From positions 29,217,896 through 29,281,895 of the forward strand of contig NC_067206.1 in assembly GCF_026262505.1 (NCBI RefSeq): a stretch of 64,000 nt of DNA, read 5' to 3'. Shown here piece by piece: positions 50,451 to 61,800 of this stretch. The DNA is from Trichomonas vaginalis G3. Lineage: Eukaryota > Parabasalia > Trichomonadida > Trichomonadidae. The translations under genes were made by a program, and so were the position numbers. The number at the start of each line of letters is the position of its first letter. Position 1 is the first letter of the stretch. Under the pieces are notes generated by a model. It made no database searches. It saw nothing but the letters and a program-made list of their open reading frames with translations, and was not told where the DNA came from.

Positions 50451-52520
50451 TCATAGTGCTTGGTAACTATTTTCATCAATAATTTCTTGTTCACGATCTA
50501 TAGTTATTTCACCTTGCTTGTTTTTGCTATCATCTGCAAATTCAAGCTTTGGAGGTTCTGAAGGAATTTCCAAAGGAAATTTTATAGTTTGTGATGCATT
50601 TAATTTCACAAAAGAGTTTTCAGCCAATTCCTTTAACTCCTTCGAAGCAGGAAGTATCTTATCCATCATCTTTTTAGGCTCAGAACCGCCAATTTCAGCA
50701 ATATTCTTAAGTACATTAACTATATTTTCCTCAAACAAAGAGATTCTATCATCGAACTGTTTGGAAATCCTTTGCTCGTTTTGATATAGAATTTCTTTAG
50801 GACAAAGTTCCTCCTTCCATCCGGAATCTTCGAGAACGTCAAGTTCGTGCTCAATTTCAGCGACTCTTACACCAATATTAGTTTTTACTTCAGTAATTGA
50901 AGAATAGCACGATTCAACAGATTTCGATAGATTGGATAAGGCACCAATTACTTGAGATCTTGCAGTTTCTATAGATTCTTCAATTGCAGATATTTCATCT
51001 TCAAGCCTTTTTATGTTAGACGCCTGTTCCAGGCAAATGTTGAGCTCTTTATCCACTGTTTTGGATAAAGCACTGATCTGTGATTCTGCTGTCCTTTGTG
51101 CATTGTCAACATTCACTTCATGTTTTGCCATGGAGTTCTGTAGTGAAGACTTAGATTTTTGTTTAAATGTCTCTCCTTTTGCAATGACAAGTTCTTGGAA
51201 TTTCTTGACAGAATCTGCCTCTTTTTGCAGAATTGTTTCAATTGCGTTTCTTGTTTGACTGAAATTTCCTCGAACATTTGAGACAGTTGCTATTATCTCA
51301 CTCGTCATCACAGCAGCTGTTCTCCCAGAATCATCAATCACAATATCAAGCCGTGAATCTAAGTTGTCAAGCATTTTTTGATCACTGCTTTGCGTGTCCG
51401 AGATAGATGAAGAAAGAGTGCTGAAAACATGAGAAAGCTCTTCACTAAAGGACACAGACATCGCAGAGACAATTTGTTTCAAAAGACGGAGAGATTCAGA
51501 ACTCCTTTTGTTGATAGTTTCCGCATCATTGTGTAAAATATGAATTGAGTGAACGCGAGAATCAGCAACTTTTCGGACCTGAGCTGAAATTTGGTCATAG
51601 TAATCTTGAATGGAATGTGTAAGTGATTTTTGCGTAGAAACAAAAGAGTTTGTAACTGTATGATCAAGATTTTCAAAATCATCGTTATTTTTGGAAATTT
51701 TTTCGATATATTCAGCTCCATTTTGCTCATGAGTAGATATTTCTTGCATTAATATAGATATTACATGAGAAAGTTGCTTAGTTTCATCTTTAATAATACG
51801 AAGTTCTGTTTTTGAAGAATCAGCTAGAGTTTGATTGATGCTTTTAAATTTATTTAAATCTTCTTTCTTTTCTGTAAGTGTGTCCTCGATATTAGATAGC
51901 ATAGTAGACAAATTTGTTTGGATTTTTGATAAATTTTCTCGGTTTCTTGTTGTTCTTTCTTGAATAGGTTGCAAAGAACTCGGAATTTTGGAAGTAATTG
52001 AATTTTCTAAAAGATTGTCAAGTTTTGAAATCTCAGATTCTGTAAAAGGTAATATTTTAGATGATATTCTATCTGCTGCCTCAGACTGTAGCTTTATATT
52101 AGTTTGCTGCTCATTAAATAAGTTTTGAACAATGGAAAATCGTGAATTAAGAGATGAAATATCTCTATCATTGGAATTAGGCAATTGCCTTGGAAGAGAT
52201 GGCATTGGATCTGGTTGGTAACCTGCTAAGTTGATATTAATAGGAGATAATCCAAAATTCTGAAAATTTGGAAGTGGATTCCTGTTTAAGGTTGATGATG
52301 CTTGAGAATAGGCTGAAGGATATGCCCTATTAAAAGATTCAGTTCCTCTCTGTTGGTATTCTACTGCAAATTGGGAATAATTCTGAAGGTCTCCTTGATT
52401 TTGAACTTTATTGTTAAAATTTATATTTTGTGGATTATAAGGATACATTTGTCCTTGTCTAGTCTGCATTTGCTGTTGTCCTCGAGCGAGAGCTTGTCGC
52501 TTACGCTCAGGAATAAACAT
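50451..52520 (-). CDS. Long coiled-coil protein, about 689 aa
   Basis: The Met at 52518-52520 (MFIPERKRQALARGQQQMQ) is preferred over one 22 codons upstream because that one would almost touch the divergent gene and adds an odd hydrophobic stretch. Residues 1-130 are Gln/Asn/Tyr-rich and disordered-looking. About 140-620 is nearly continuous coiled coil rich in Ser, Glu, Lys and Ile. The tail is acidic. Such proteins build cytoskeletal or tethering structures. No specific family was recognised. Confidence 0.75.
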   Translation of the reverse strand: MFIPERKRQALARGQQQMQTRQGQMYPYNPQNINFNNKVQNQGDLQNYSQFAVEYQQRGTESFNRAYPSAYSQASSTLNRNPLPNFQNFGLSPININLAGYQPDPMPSLPRQLPNSNDRDISSLNSRFSIVQNLFNEQQTNIKLQSEAADRISSKILPFTESEISKLDNLLENSITSKIPSSLQPIQERTTRNRENLSKIQTNLSTMLSNIEDTLTEKKEDLNKFKSINQTLADSSKTELRIIKDETKQLSHVISILMQEISTHEQNGAEYIEKISKNNDDFENLDHTVTNSFVSTQKSLTHSIQDYYDQISAQVRKVADSRVHSIHILHNDAETINKRSSESLRLLKQIVSAMSVSFSEELSHVFSTLSSSISDTQSSDQKMLDNLDSRLDIVIDDSGRTAAVMTSEIIATVSNVRGNFSQTRNAIETILQKEADSVKKFQELVIAKGETFKQKSKSSLQNSMAKHEVNVDNAQRTAESQISALSKTVDKELNICLEQASNIKRLEDEISAIEESIETARSQVIGALSNLSKSVESCYSSITEVKTNIGVRVAEIEHELDVLEDSGWKEELCPKEILYQNEQRISKQFDDRISLFEENIVNVLKNIAEIGGSEPKKMMDKILPASKELKELAENSFVKLNASQTIKFPLEIPSEPPKLEFADDSKNKQGEITIDREQEIIDENSYQAL

Positions 52521-52601
52521 AAAAAACGTATAATATACAAAAAAATTTTCTTTGAAAAGAGAGATTATCTCATAATCATTTTCCAATTGTGAGATTATGA
52601 G

Positions 52602-53024
52602 GTGAAAATTTTCAATTCAATGAAAGTGACATTCATGGTAGAAAAAAAATCTGTTTTCATAGCCATACCCACGCATGAAGTCAAAGGGGATGCAATAGAT
52701 GATAACATTTTGGATGCATTTTCAGAAATAATGGAAATAAATCCTGAAAAAATTAAAGTTATTGAAAATAAAAATAATTTTTTCATTTTCAGTGATGAAC
52801 TTTATATTGACATTAATGCTGCGAATCAGCAAATTATTAACACTCGCATATTAAATGTAAATTATGATAAAGCTATTCATTATTTGACAAAATTAGTTCG
52901 AAGATCTGATAGCGCCCAAAATAGACTAATAGAAGGTAATTCTGAATTAAAATTACTTCGTTCTAGAAATACAGAACTAAAATCCAAGTTAGAAAAACTT
53001 CAAAAGCAAAACTTTGATTTATAA
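52602..53024 (+). CDS. Small protein with C-terminal coiled coil, 140 aa
   Basis: The frame has three candidate starts (52602, 52620, 52635). Residues 12-85 form a compact mixed domain (SVFIAIPTHEVKGDAIDDNI, IKVIENKNNFFIFSDELYID). Residues 100-138 form a coiled coil (LKLLRSRNTELKSKLEKLQK). It is divergent from the long coiled-coil gene with about 80 bp between preferred starts, so a shared promoter and possibly a shared structure are suggested. Function unknown. Confidence 0.7.
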   Translation: MKIFNSMKVTFMVEKKSVFIAIPTHEVKGDAIDDNILDAFSEIMEINPEKIKVIENKNNFFIFSDELYIDINAANQQIINTRILNVNYDKAIHYLTKLVRRSDSAQNRLIEGNSELKLLRSRNTELKSKLEKLQKQNFDL

Positions 53025-53136
53025 TCGAGAGTATAATCAATTACTCACATAAATTTTGTTTGGTATTAAACACATTATTAATAATATACAATTTATATAT
53101 AAATATTACTACAAACATAATATAATATTGAAAATC

Positions 53137-54609
53137 CTATACTTTTTCTTCATTTAATAGTTTCTTTGCATTTTTCCTAGTTCTAATTTTCTTCTTTTTT
53201 GGTGTTGCTTTAATTTGCGCTGATATTAAAGCATCTGCAACTTCATTTGAAGCGACTGGTTGAGGAGAAGAGCTTCTAACAGAATTTTTCTTAATGCGAC
53301 GCTTTCGACCTTTTACGCTTTTGGATCTTTTTAAGCTCTTTATTGGTTTTTGCCTATATTTAATTGGCTCTGCAATGTTATCAATAACGGATGGAGTCTG
53401 TTGAACAACAGAGTCGCTTATAACGGATTTAGATGCATTAGGCGTAGGTAAAATTGGTCTTCGCCTTGGTGTTTTGGCTACTTGAAGAGAAGAAACTAAG
53501 TCTGCGGCAGATTCAGGAAAATCTTCAACATGGTTGGCTTTGATTCCAGATCTAATGGAATCTCCGGTTGCACTGTATGCTTTTCTTCTGACTTTTGGTA
53601 GTGGCAATGGTGGAGATTCCGAAATTGTGGGAATTGGCCCGACATTTTTGTATTCAGCATCCTGTCGAGAAATTTGTGTATCATATGGTTTGTGATTATA
53701 CGAAAGTATTTTGTTATTTTGCTCTAATCTCAAAATGCCCCCGTAATTTGACATATTGCAATAATTTGAAGCACTAAATACAGTAATAATTTTGCCATCA
53801 AAGCCATAGTATATACCACTCATTGCAACTTCATGGCCGCGTATTATTAAAGAAATTTTGTTTCTTTTAAGAAACCTTGATAAATGATTAGGACCAAAAA
53901 GAAAACCAAAGCCTCGTGGAGATTCCATAAACGTTTCGGCAGTATCGCATGGATCGGACCATAGTAAGTCGTAAGCTGGACTCGTTTCATCAAATTTATG
54001 AAGAGGTCTTTCAACAGATGCAATATCTTTTAAGGTCTTAGAATTAGGTCCAATTCCACCATGAAGGCATAAAATATGTGAATCAATTAAAGCGCAAAGT
54101 GGAGTTTGATCAAATGCCCTGACAAAATATGGAAAAAGATTGTTTGATCCGTATCTATTCCTGATCTCGGTTCTAAATCCGAACCTAAGACATACACTGT
54201 GATGCTCGTGATTCCCTCGAATGATAAAAACATCATTTGGATAACAAATTTTCAATAAATAAATATAAACTATAGTGTCAATAGAAAATTCGCCTCGATC
54301 TATTAAATCGCCAAGAAAAAGGTAACGACTGTGCGGTGGTTTGCCGAAATTATTCAAAATGGTTAAGAGATCTAATAAATTGCCATGAAGATCACCAATG
54401 ACGTTAATAGGGGTTTGCACGTGCAATATGATTGATTCTTTTGAAAAAATATCCTTAATGTTATCTAGCATATGTATTATTAAAGGTTCTGAAAATACCG
54501 GAAGTGTTAATTTAGCATCTCTGTTTACATATTTCCATAGTTCAACTTCAAGTAGCTTATTCATCATAGAAAGCATCTTCTCAGCATCGTATTTGAGGAT
54601 GATTCCCAT
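53137..54609 (-). CDS. PP1-like serine/threonine phosphatase with basic C-terminal extension, 490 aa
   Basis: The PPP signature is complete: GDLHG (72-76), GDLIDRG (100-106), RGNHE (131-135), LHGGIGP (182-188), LLWSDP (215-220), RGHE (257-260) and SASNYC (279-284). These residues bind two metal ions and phosphate. An N-terminal helical region precedes the domain, and a Ser/Pro/Lys-rich tail of about 170 residues (ends KKKKIRTRKNAKKLL) follows; this tail is not in canonical PP1 and may direct localisation, for instance to the nucleus. Confidence 0.9.
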   Translation of the reverse strand: MGIILKYDAEKMLSMMNKLLEVELWKYVNRDAKLTLPVFSEPLIIHMLDNIKDIFSKESIILHVQTPINVIGDLHGNLLDLLTILNNFGKPPHSRYLFLGDLIDRGEFSIDTIVYIYLLKICYPNDVFIIRGNHEHHSVCLRFGFRTEIRNRYGSNNLFPYFVRAFDQTPLCALIDSHILCLHGGIGPNSKTLKDIASVERPLHKFDETSPAYDLLWSDPCDTAETFMESPRGFGFLFGPNHLSRFLKRNKISLIIRGHEVAMSGIYYGFDGKIITVFSASNYCNMSNYGGILRLEQNNKILSYNHKPYDTQISRQDAEYKNVGPIPTISESPPLPLPKVRRKAYSATGDSIRSGIKANHVEDFPESAADLVSSLQVAKTPRRRPILPTPNASKSVISDSVVQQTPSVIDNIAEPIKYRQKPIKSLKRSKSVKGRKRRIKKNSVRSSSPQPVASNEVADALISAQIKATPKKKKIRTRKNAKKLLNEEKV

Positions 54610-55100
54610 GAATAAAGGAAATTTTGATAAATCTCATAGAATTTACAAGATGAACATTGAAATTCTGTGCAAATTCTAACCTATGTCTAACACACGAACA
54701 CTAAAAGATTCATTTAAAATTTTAGCTTCTCTGTAACCACGTAAAAACCGAAATTGACATCAAAATTTATTTAAAATATGGGTTTTGCATCCAAATTTAA
54801 ATAAATTAGAAATTTTCAATAATTGAATTTGATAAGATTTTAACTTTTTATTAAAGTTCATCATGTATCCTATTTGTATCGATTCTTCACTTAAAAAAAA
54901 GTGCACTTACACCCCTATGATATGGCTTTCAATTCAGATGTTTAAGGTTAATTTTCGATTATGCTTCACACCAGTTGTCAAAAATTTGAATTAAAGTCAG
55001 ATGGGCGTAAGAGCAGCCGTAATATCAATAATTAGTAGAAAATTAATTTTAACGATAGAAAGTGACAGCAATTTAATTCAAAAAACATAATTCAAGTTTC
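54610..55100. other. Intergenic region between divergent phosphatase and kinase genes
   Basis: About 490 bp of A/T-rich DNA between two divergently read genes, so it should hold both promoters. No further gene or clear motif was recognised. Confidence 0.5.
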
Positions 55101-56381
55101 ATGCAAGAATCTAGCTTTGCAAATAGTTCATTCTATGGATGGGTACGTAGGAAAGGGCGAAGTGGACTTTGGTATAAACGATTTGCAACTCTTGATGGAG
55201 ACATTTTAAATTTATTTAAAGATGAAAACAGATCCACACTTGATAAATCATTTAAAATGGACTCAAATGCAGAAATTACAGTAATATCTCCAATTCGATT
55301 TGCCATAAAGAATTTAGAAGATCCAACCGATATTTTAACAATAAATTGTACGAATTCAGATGAAGCTACTCGGTGGATAACTGCCTTGAAAGGCGCAGCT
55401 ATGCCAACTCCATCATTATCAATGGAAGATTTTAAGATTTTATCAGTAATCGGAAGGGGCTATTATGGAAAAGTAATGCTCGTAAATAAAATAGGAACAA
55501 ATGAACTATATGCGATTAAATCAGTTCATAAAAGGCTATTAGTTGAATCAGGAAATACTAACCAAATTTTAGCCGAACGAAATTTTTTAATGCGAGCAAA
55601 GCATCCATTTTTAGTTTCACTATACTTTACTTTTCAAACAGAATCAAAGTTTTACCTTGGCTTAGAGTATGTTCCTGGTGGAAATTTAAGGTTTCACACT
55701 CATAACATTAGCACATATCCAATACCAGATGCCAAATTATACACTGCCGAAATCGGATCTGCAATTTCATATCTTCACTCCATTGGAATTATATATAGAG
55801 ACCTAAAAACAGAAAATGTTCTTTTAGATAGCGAAGGACATGTAAAATTAGTAGATTTTGGTCTCGCAGCAGATGCAACTCAAGTGAAAACGGCCAATTC
55901 TTTCTGTGGGACTCCAGAATATCTAGCACCAGAAATAATTCAGCACAAAGATTACTCATTCAACGTTGATGAATGGTCTTTAGGAATTCTTATGTGTGAA
56001 TTGTTCTTTGGTGAGCATCCATTCTATGATTCCAATCAACACGTAATGTATCAAAAAATAATCGAATCAAAACCAGCAATTCCAGATTACTGCGACGAGG
56101 AACTTAGAGATGTAATCAATCAGCTACTCACGAAAGATCCGCAGCAGCGTCCATCCTTTGCACAATTAAAATGCCATCGGTTCTTTTTAGATATTGATTG
56201 GGAAAAGCTTCTTAAACGCGAAATTAAGCCAGTCTATGTCCCTACAACGCAAGATCCACTAGATTTGTCTCATTTTGATTCATGCTTTACCAACGAAAGC
56301 GCTGCAGACTCCTTTGTTCAGCCTGCATTTGGAGATATTTCAAATGTCCAAGGATTTTCCTATTACAAAAATGAATTATAG
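55101..56381 (+). CDS. PH-domain AGC protein kinase (Akt/PKB-like), 426 aa
   Basis: An N-terminal PH domain (about 11-98: YGWVRRKGRSGLWYKRFATL to TRWITALKGA) precedes an AGC kinase domain (111-363): glycine loop GRGYYGKV (118-125), catalytic Lys140, Glu160, YRDLKTEN (232-239), DFG (252-254), SFCGTPEYLAPE (267-278). The C-terminal hydrophobic motif GFSYY (418-422) is present, with Ser420 as the likely site. The activation-loop position usually Thr is Ser267. The layout matches Akt/PKB: membrane recruitment by phosphoinositides, then activation by phosphorylation. Confidence 0.9.
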   Translation: MQESSFANSSFYGWVRRKGRSGLWYKRFATLDGDILNLFKDENRSTLDKSFKMDSNAEITVISPIRFAIKNLEDPTDILTINCTNSDEATRWITALKGAAMPTPSLSMEDFKILSVIGRGYYGKVMLVNKIGTNELYAIKSVHKRLLVESGNTNQILAERNFLMRAKHPFLVSLYFTFQTESKFYLGLEYVPGGNLRFHTHNISTYPIPDAKLYTAEIGSAISYLHSIGIIYRDLKTENVLLDSEGHVKLVDFGLAADATQVKTANSFCGTPEYLAPEIIQHKDYSFNVDEWSLGILMCELFFGEHPFYDSNQHVMYQKIIESKPAIPDYCDEELRDVINQLLTKDPQQRPSFAQLKCHRFFLDIDWEKLLKREIKPVYVPTTQDPLDLSHFDSCFTNESAADSFVQPAFGDISNVQGFSYYKNEL

Positions 56382-56450
56382 TTTTATATGCATTATATTG
56401 TTTGTTATATTATAATATACATTTTAAAAATAACAAAAAATTATAACAAA

Positions 56451-57644
56451 TTATTTTTGTTGATGAATTCTTTTTCGGATTAGTTTCAAATGTAAAGCTA
56501 ATACAGCTTTTAAATGATCATCACCTCTAATATGGTCATAGTACCCTGCAAGGGATTTTTCAACAATTGCAAGATCGTCATTTGAGTGTTTGGAAACAAC
56601 ATCATCAGGAATAAAAGAAAGAATTGCTTCTCTAAAACTTTCTCTATAGATTAATGGCCGCCGCCACTCCCAAAACATGGAAGAATGTGCAAAATTAGTG
56701 TATTCATTCTCTGACAAATCGATCCGACGGATACAGCGAGCAAAGTCCTTATTCATATCAAAATGATTTAGTATGTCACTATATGGATCACTTTCGAGCA
56801 TATAATTTAAATGCATTTCACTTTTTTCAGCAAGCTTATTCGACCTTTTCCGAACAAAGTTCAGAGTATCTTGGTTTGATGGATTAGGCTTATCTGATAG
56901 CTTAATAACAACCTGAAACTGAGAACACCTTTCGGAAGCTAAACTATTGGTGGTTCCAACAATTCTCCATCGTTTACTTCCATTAATAACATCTGCAAAT
57001 CGTGGATCGCCGAGTCTGGTAAAAATAATATAATAATCAATAAATTTAAAAGGAGTTATCATTGATAATGCCGAAAAAACAGCATTTGATAGCTGAGTAG
57101 GATTATTGCCTATAAAAAGAATGCTTTGATTTGTGATTAATGCTTTCCAAATGCGTAATAAAATAGTATCTTTTCCAATATTAACTGTAGGATCAAAATT
57201 GCAAAATGGTAATCTTAAATCTGATGTTTGTACTTCGAAATCTTTATTTGGAAAAGAGAATTTTATAGTTTGAAAGTTTTTAGTATAATCCCATTTAAAT
57301 ATTAAGTCTTTGATGAATTTAAATCGAACGCTAGGTTCTAATTCCTTAAATTTGTCTTGGCATTGCTTTAAGAAATCTAAATAGAAGGATGGCATAGTAA
57401 CTCTTGATAAAATTGTGATTGAGTATATCTTTTCGTTTAAAACGAATGACCAGATATAGCAAAGAAACTTTTTAACGGTAAAACTAAATATAATGTTCTT
57501 TTCTGTCTGTTCTGGAAAAGAACAAATAAATATTGACTCTTTTTCTTTATTAAATTCATAGTTTTGAGGATGAACTTCAATAACTACGGGGCCCTTTTCT
57601 CTATTATATTCTAAAAGAGTTAAAGCCTCACAAAAATTAGTCAT
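56451..57644 (-). CDS. DENN-domain-like protein, 397 aa
   Basis: The N-terminal part resembles a u-DENN/longin-like region. The central part (about 165-215: LLRIWKALITNQSILFIGNN, LSNAVFSALSMITPFKFIDY) fits the DENN core as in DENND6/AFI1-like proteins, and the C-terminal part is helical. DENN proteins act on Rab GTPases as exchange factors or effectors in membrane traffic. It is convergent with the kinase gene, 69 bp away. The DENND6-like subclass is tentative. Confidence 0.6.
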   Translation of the reverse strand: MTNFCEALTLLEYNREKGPVVIEVHPQNYEFNKEKESIFICSFPEQTEKNIIFSFTVKKFLCYIWSFVLNEKIYSITILSRVTMPSFYLDFLKQCQDKFKELEPSVRFKFIKDLIFKWDYTKNFQTIKFSFPNKDFEVQTSDLRLPFCNFDPTVNIGKDTILLRIWKALITNQSILFIGNNPTQLSNAVFSALSMITPFKFIDYYIIFTRLGDPRFADVINGSKRWRIVGTTNSLASERCSQFQVVIKLSDKPNPSNQDTLNFVRKRSNKLAEKSEMHLNYMLESDPYSDILNHFDMNKDFARCIRRIDLSENEYTNFAHSSMFWEWRRPLIYRESFREAILSFIPDDVVSKHSNDDLAIVEKSLAGYYDHIRGDDHLKAVLALHLKLIRKRIHQQK

Positions 57645-57748
57645 TCAAAATAAAAATAAAAAAAATAAAAAAAATGTAAAAGTTATAGAACAAATTTATA
57701 AAAACAATAAATTATAGCCAATTTGCAATAGTTGGATCAATTATGTTG

Positions 57749-57774
57749 TAAACAGAAATTCATCAAAAGTGACA
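57749..57774 (+). repeat. 26-bp inverted copy of VPS13 coding sequence
   Basis: It matches, in inverted orientation, 58964-58989 inside the VPS13 3' coding region. The midpoint of the pair is within about 6 bp of the palindrome centre, so it may be the outer edge of an originally longer inverted duplication. Confidence 0.7.
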
Positions 57775-57903
57775 CCTCAGAAAAGCTAAAATATTGAATT
57801 TTTGGAACTTTTGATAGAGCACGTTTTTAAATATTAATTAAAGTAAATGTATATTTTGTAAAGATTCTTTTTAATAAAAAATAAAATTTTGAAGAAGAAC
57901 ACA

Positions 57904-58823
57904 AAATCTTCTGAAAAATAATATCACATAAACTCATATTATTTTCTAATATATAACTATTTTATATAAAAATCAAATTCAATGATCTTAAAAGCGAAGG
58001 ATAAACCTCAAAATTTACGAATATAATGAGTGGGAATATAATGCTTATCTATCATAAAACCATATGAAATATCAATTTTTGCTTTACGCCTAATTTTTGA
58101 CGACAATTAGCAAAAAATGTTAAATGTTAACACTCAGTCCATTTGAATATGAAAAATAAAATTGACTTTGATTAAATGTTTTTATTTATCATGCAATTCT
58201 TCTTGCGACCAAAGATTTGAATAAAAGTTCAAAAAATAAGATAGCTTAAAAAATAATATACGGTAGTGTTTACTAATAGATGAATAGTATATAAATTCTA
58301 TTAAAATGGATTTGATCCAAAAAATATAAACCAAAAATAATTGTTATAATTTAAATGAAGAAGTAATTTAAAACGATTTTATTTATGATCAAATTTTATA
58401 TATTTTTTGGATCAAATCCATTTTAATAGAATTTATATACTATTCATCTATTAGTAAACACTACCGTATATTATTTTTTAAGCTATCTTATTTTTTGAAC
58501 TTTTATTCAAATCTTTGGTCGCAAGAAGAATTGCATGATAAATAAAAACATTTAATCAAAGTCAATTTTATTTTTCATATTCAAATGGACTGAGTGTTAA
58601 CATTTAACATTTTTTGCTAATTGTCGTCAAAAATTAGGCGTAAAGCAAAAATTGATATTTCATATGGTTTTATGATAGATAAGCATTATATTCCCACTCA
58701 TTATATTCGTAAATTTTGAGGTTTATCCTTCGCTTTTAAGATCATTGAATTTGATTTTTATATAAAATAGTTATATATTAGAAAATAATATGAGTTTATG
58801 TGATATTATTTTTCAGAAGATTT
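57904..58823. repeat. Near-perfect 0.92-kb palindrome (425-bp arms, 70-bp spacer)
   Basis: The arms 57904-58328 and 58399-58823 are of equal length and appear essentially identical as reverse complements when read base by base. Spacer 58329-58398. No convincing target duplication flanks it, and no transposase is inside. It could be a foldback/MITE-type element or a local inverted duplication. Confidence 0.88.
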
Positions 58824-58867
58824 CATTCTATATGCCTATGAAAAGTACTCTCAAAACTAACTTTTTC

Positions 58868-61800
58868 CTAATTATAATTAAATCTAGAATATTGTATTAT
58901 GCTTAGTATTATTTCATTTTTCTCATTCAATTTAGAATTTACAAATGTCAAAAAATTGAGAGTTGTCACTTTTGATGAATTTCTGTTTATTACAATTACA
59001 GATCTTAAGAAAGCTAAACATTGATTAGCAATAACTTCAGAATCGCATTCATATTTAATTGTTTTGTTATCATCTGTATCAATTCTTAATTCATTATCAA
59101 TAGATGCAACATTAACAAAATGCGATATGCTCTTATATGATTGTATTTTATATTTCTTTCCATCGAATGATGCCTCATAAATTCTTCTGGATGTAGAAAC
59201 TATCAAAGGCTCATTACTTAAAATGACTTCAACTTTTTCATTGGATGAATTATCATTTTTCCTTATGACTGCTTGGAACTTCGATATCTTTTCACTGTAC
59301 GGCATAACTCTGTTGAATGAAAGGCTTCTTTCTTGACGACTTCTTTTATGAACATCAGAATTTCCATCTAAAGCCTTTCTTGATGCTGTAATAAGCGAAC
59401 CTGTGGCATCAATTACTCCTGAAACCGGATGCATTACAAGCCCAGTCAATCCAGTTCCAATTCCCTTGACGAAACCAGTAAAGCCATCTTTTTTAGCGCC
59501 TCTGATTGGATCCATTATTAAACCAACTGGACCGTCAACAATTGAGGATCCAAGGCTCTTAAATCCAGAGGCAACAGTCTCGCCCGCAGTTTGATTGACA
59601 CCAATTCTGTTCTGAGATGATGCACCTTGAATAGTTGAAATGCCATGACTTGAATGGGCCAGTTTTCCTGCTGCAGTCGTAATTGTCTCACCAATTCTCA
59701 ATGCAGTCGACGAAACAATTTTCCTGGCGTTTTCGTTAGACTCTCTCTGCTTGGCGATGTTAGCAGATATTCCGCCTATGTTGAAAATGATGTCAACTGA
59801 AAGGAATATCTTTGATATTTTCAGTTTGAAAGAATTCAGAAGAAGTTTGAAGATGTTCTGGAAGATAAACTCCGGACTTGAAACTAAATTTTCGAGGAAA
59901 ATTCCGTCGACAACAAATCTCGCACTACTGGCAATAGGAATTAATGTGAAAGAAAAAGGCGACTGCTCCATAGGCCTTGCGGTTTCTGGTTCAATCGAAA
60001 TATCAATTTGAGTCTGGGAGATATTGAAAGATTCACATGTTATAAGAGATTTTGAAGAAGATTTAAAGTAGATATAGTTCTTAATAAATATTTTTCGGAG
60101 AACTTGAATTAAATCGTTAAAGTAAGCCATGTCGGCATAGACTTCCAAGGTTCCATTTTGCACATTTATTGATTGGAATGAAGAAAACAATTTAGTATTG
60201 TTTTTCATCTCTAAATCAATAGCCAAAAATGAGCTAGAGTTTGCTGATGGCAATCCAAGAAGAGCAACTTCAAACAATGATAGTGGATGCATATCATCCA
60301 ACTCAACTTTTTCAACACAGAATTTAATATTTGTAGTAGATTCCCTCCTGTCAATTGCAAATGAAACTCCGCTAATTGTAAGAAGAGACATTTCTCTGAA
60401 TTTATCATCAATCAAGGAATAACTCAGATTTGACAGATTCACATTCATTGCAAAGTGTTTCTTCTCTTTCTTTTTCATAAGTTCTGAAGAAACGTAGATG
60501 AGTCTAGAGCCATTTTCACTTAGTATTTGCTCGACAAAAAAGTTGTCGAAATGGAAAACTTCATTTACAGAAGACATGGGAATTGTTATCTCTTTCTCTT
60601 TCACAGAGACAGTGATATTTGATACACCAAAAGGAGAATTATATGCAAATACTGATGTTGTACTAGGTTTAAACTTCTGGAGATGCTCATGACCTTCCTG
60701 AAATGCAAAGACATTGTATTTTGTTTCGTTGGTTAATATAATAGGAGATGATGTAAGGACAGCCTTTGAAAATGTGACAAGCATATTATCATTTTCTTTG
60801 GTTATTTCGAAATGAATTTGGGAAAAATCTCCATCGTGAAGAAGCAGAAAGTTTGTTGTTGTCGGATTCTGAAGAATTAGGGTTGTAGAAATTGGGGAAT
60901 TCTCTTTCCAGACCAAGAATGTCCATGCAACAGATGAGATCGATATAACTGTCTTCTTTCCGCTCTCAATCAGCATTTCGTTGTCGGAATCGTTTGGCGA
61001 TATGATCAAATTGAAATCAAGGTTGTTGAGAACGTACAAAGCAGAATAGAATGTGATGACTCTGGAGTGGCCAAGTGACAAAATTGTGTATTTAATTGGA
61101 CAGTAAGTTACTTTATCTTCGTCGATTGGTAGTAAGTAGAATTGGTTGCCAGTCAAACCTACACACTCAATTGGAAACTTATGTGTCACTTTGGGATTTG
61201 TTACGAATGGATAGAACTTTATTGATCTCTTCGATTGAGATTTGAAGAAATCTTGGTCAGAGAAGCAAATTCTATTGTTTTCATCAAACTCATAAGTCTC
61301 TTTGTGTTGACTATCTGTGATGTTGAACTTGCATTCTGATTTGTTGTAAATAATAAGTGGTGAATAAATGGAAATGTGAACTTTCCCTTTTTGGTCGCTC
61401 ATCACAGAGGCTGCAAAAGTATATTTGCCAATCTGACATGGAATAGTCATCTCTTTCGCACTGATATGAAGTTTGCATGGCTTGGCATCACTTCCATCTA
61501 AGAACACTTTCATAGAAAATGAAAGTGAAGGATCATAGCTGAAGCCTTTCTTCGAGTTCGATGGAATTGATACCTTTTCGATTACATTTGAGATTGCGAT
61601 TGAAATATTTTCTGGCAACTCGTTTTCAACCACGAAATTGTATTTAATCTCGAACAGTCTGACATTCCTGTGAATAGTTGTCTCCTCGAATATGACTGGG
61701 AAGTGGTTCTTCCCGATTGGTAACTTTTCATGAGTTGTACCCATTTTGATCAGTTTCACGAACTCAAATCTCGGCAGCCTCTTTCCGTGTTCCATATTCT

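Larger units (their letters stand above)
57645..58867. other. Intergenic region dominated by a large palindrome
   Basis: It lies between the start of the DENN-like gene and the end of VPS13. It holds no gene; most of it is the inverted repeat 57904-58823. Confidence 0.7.
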
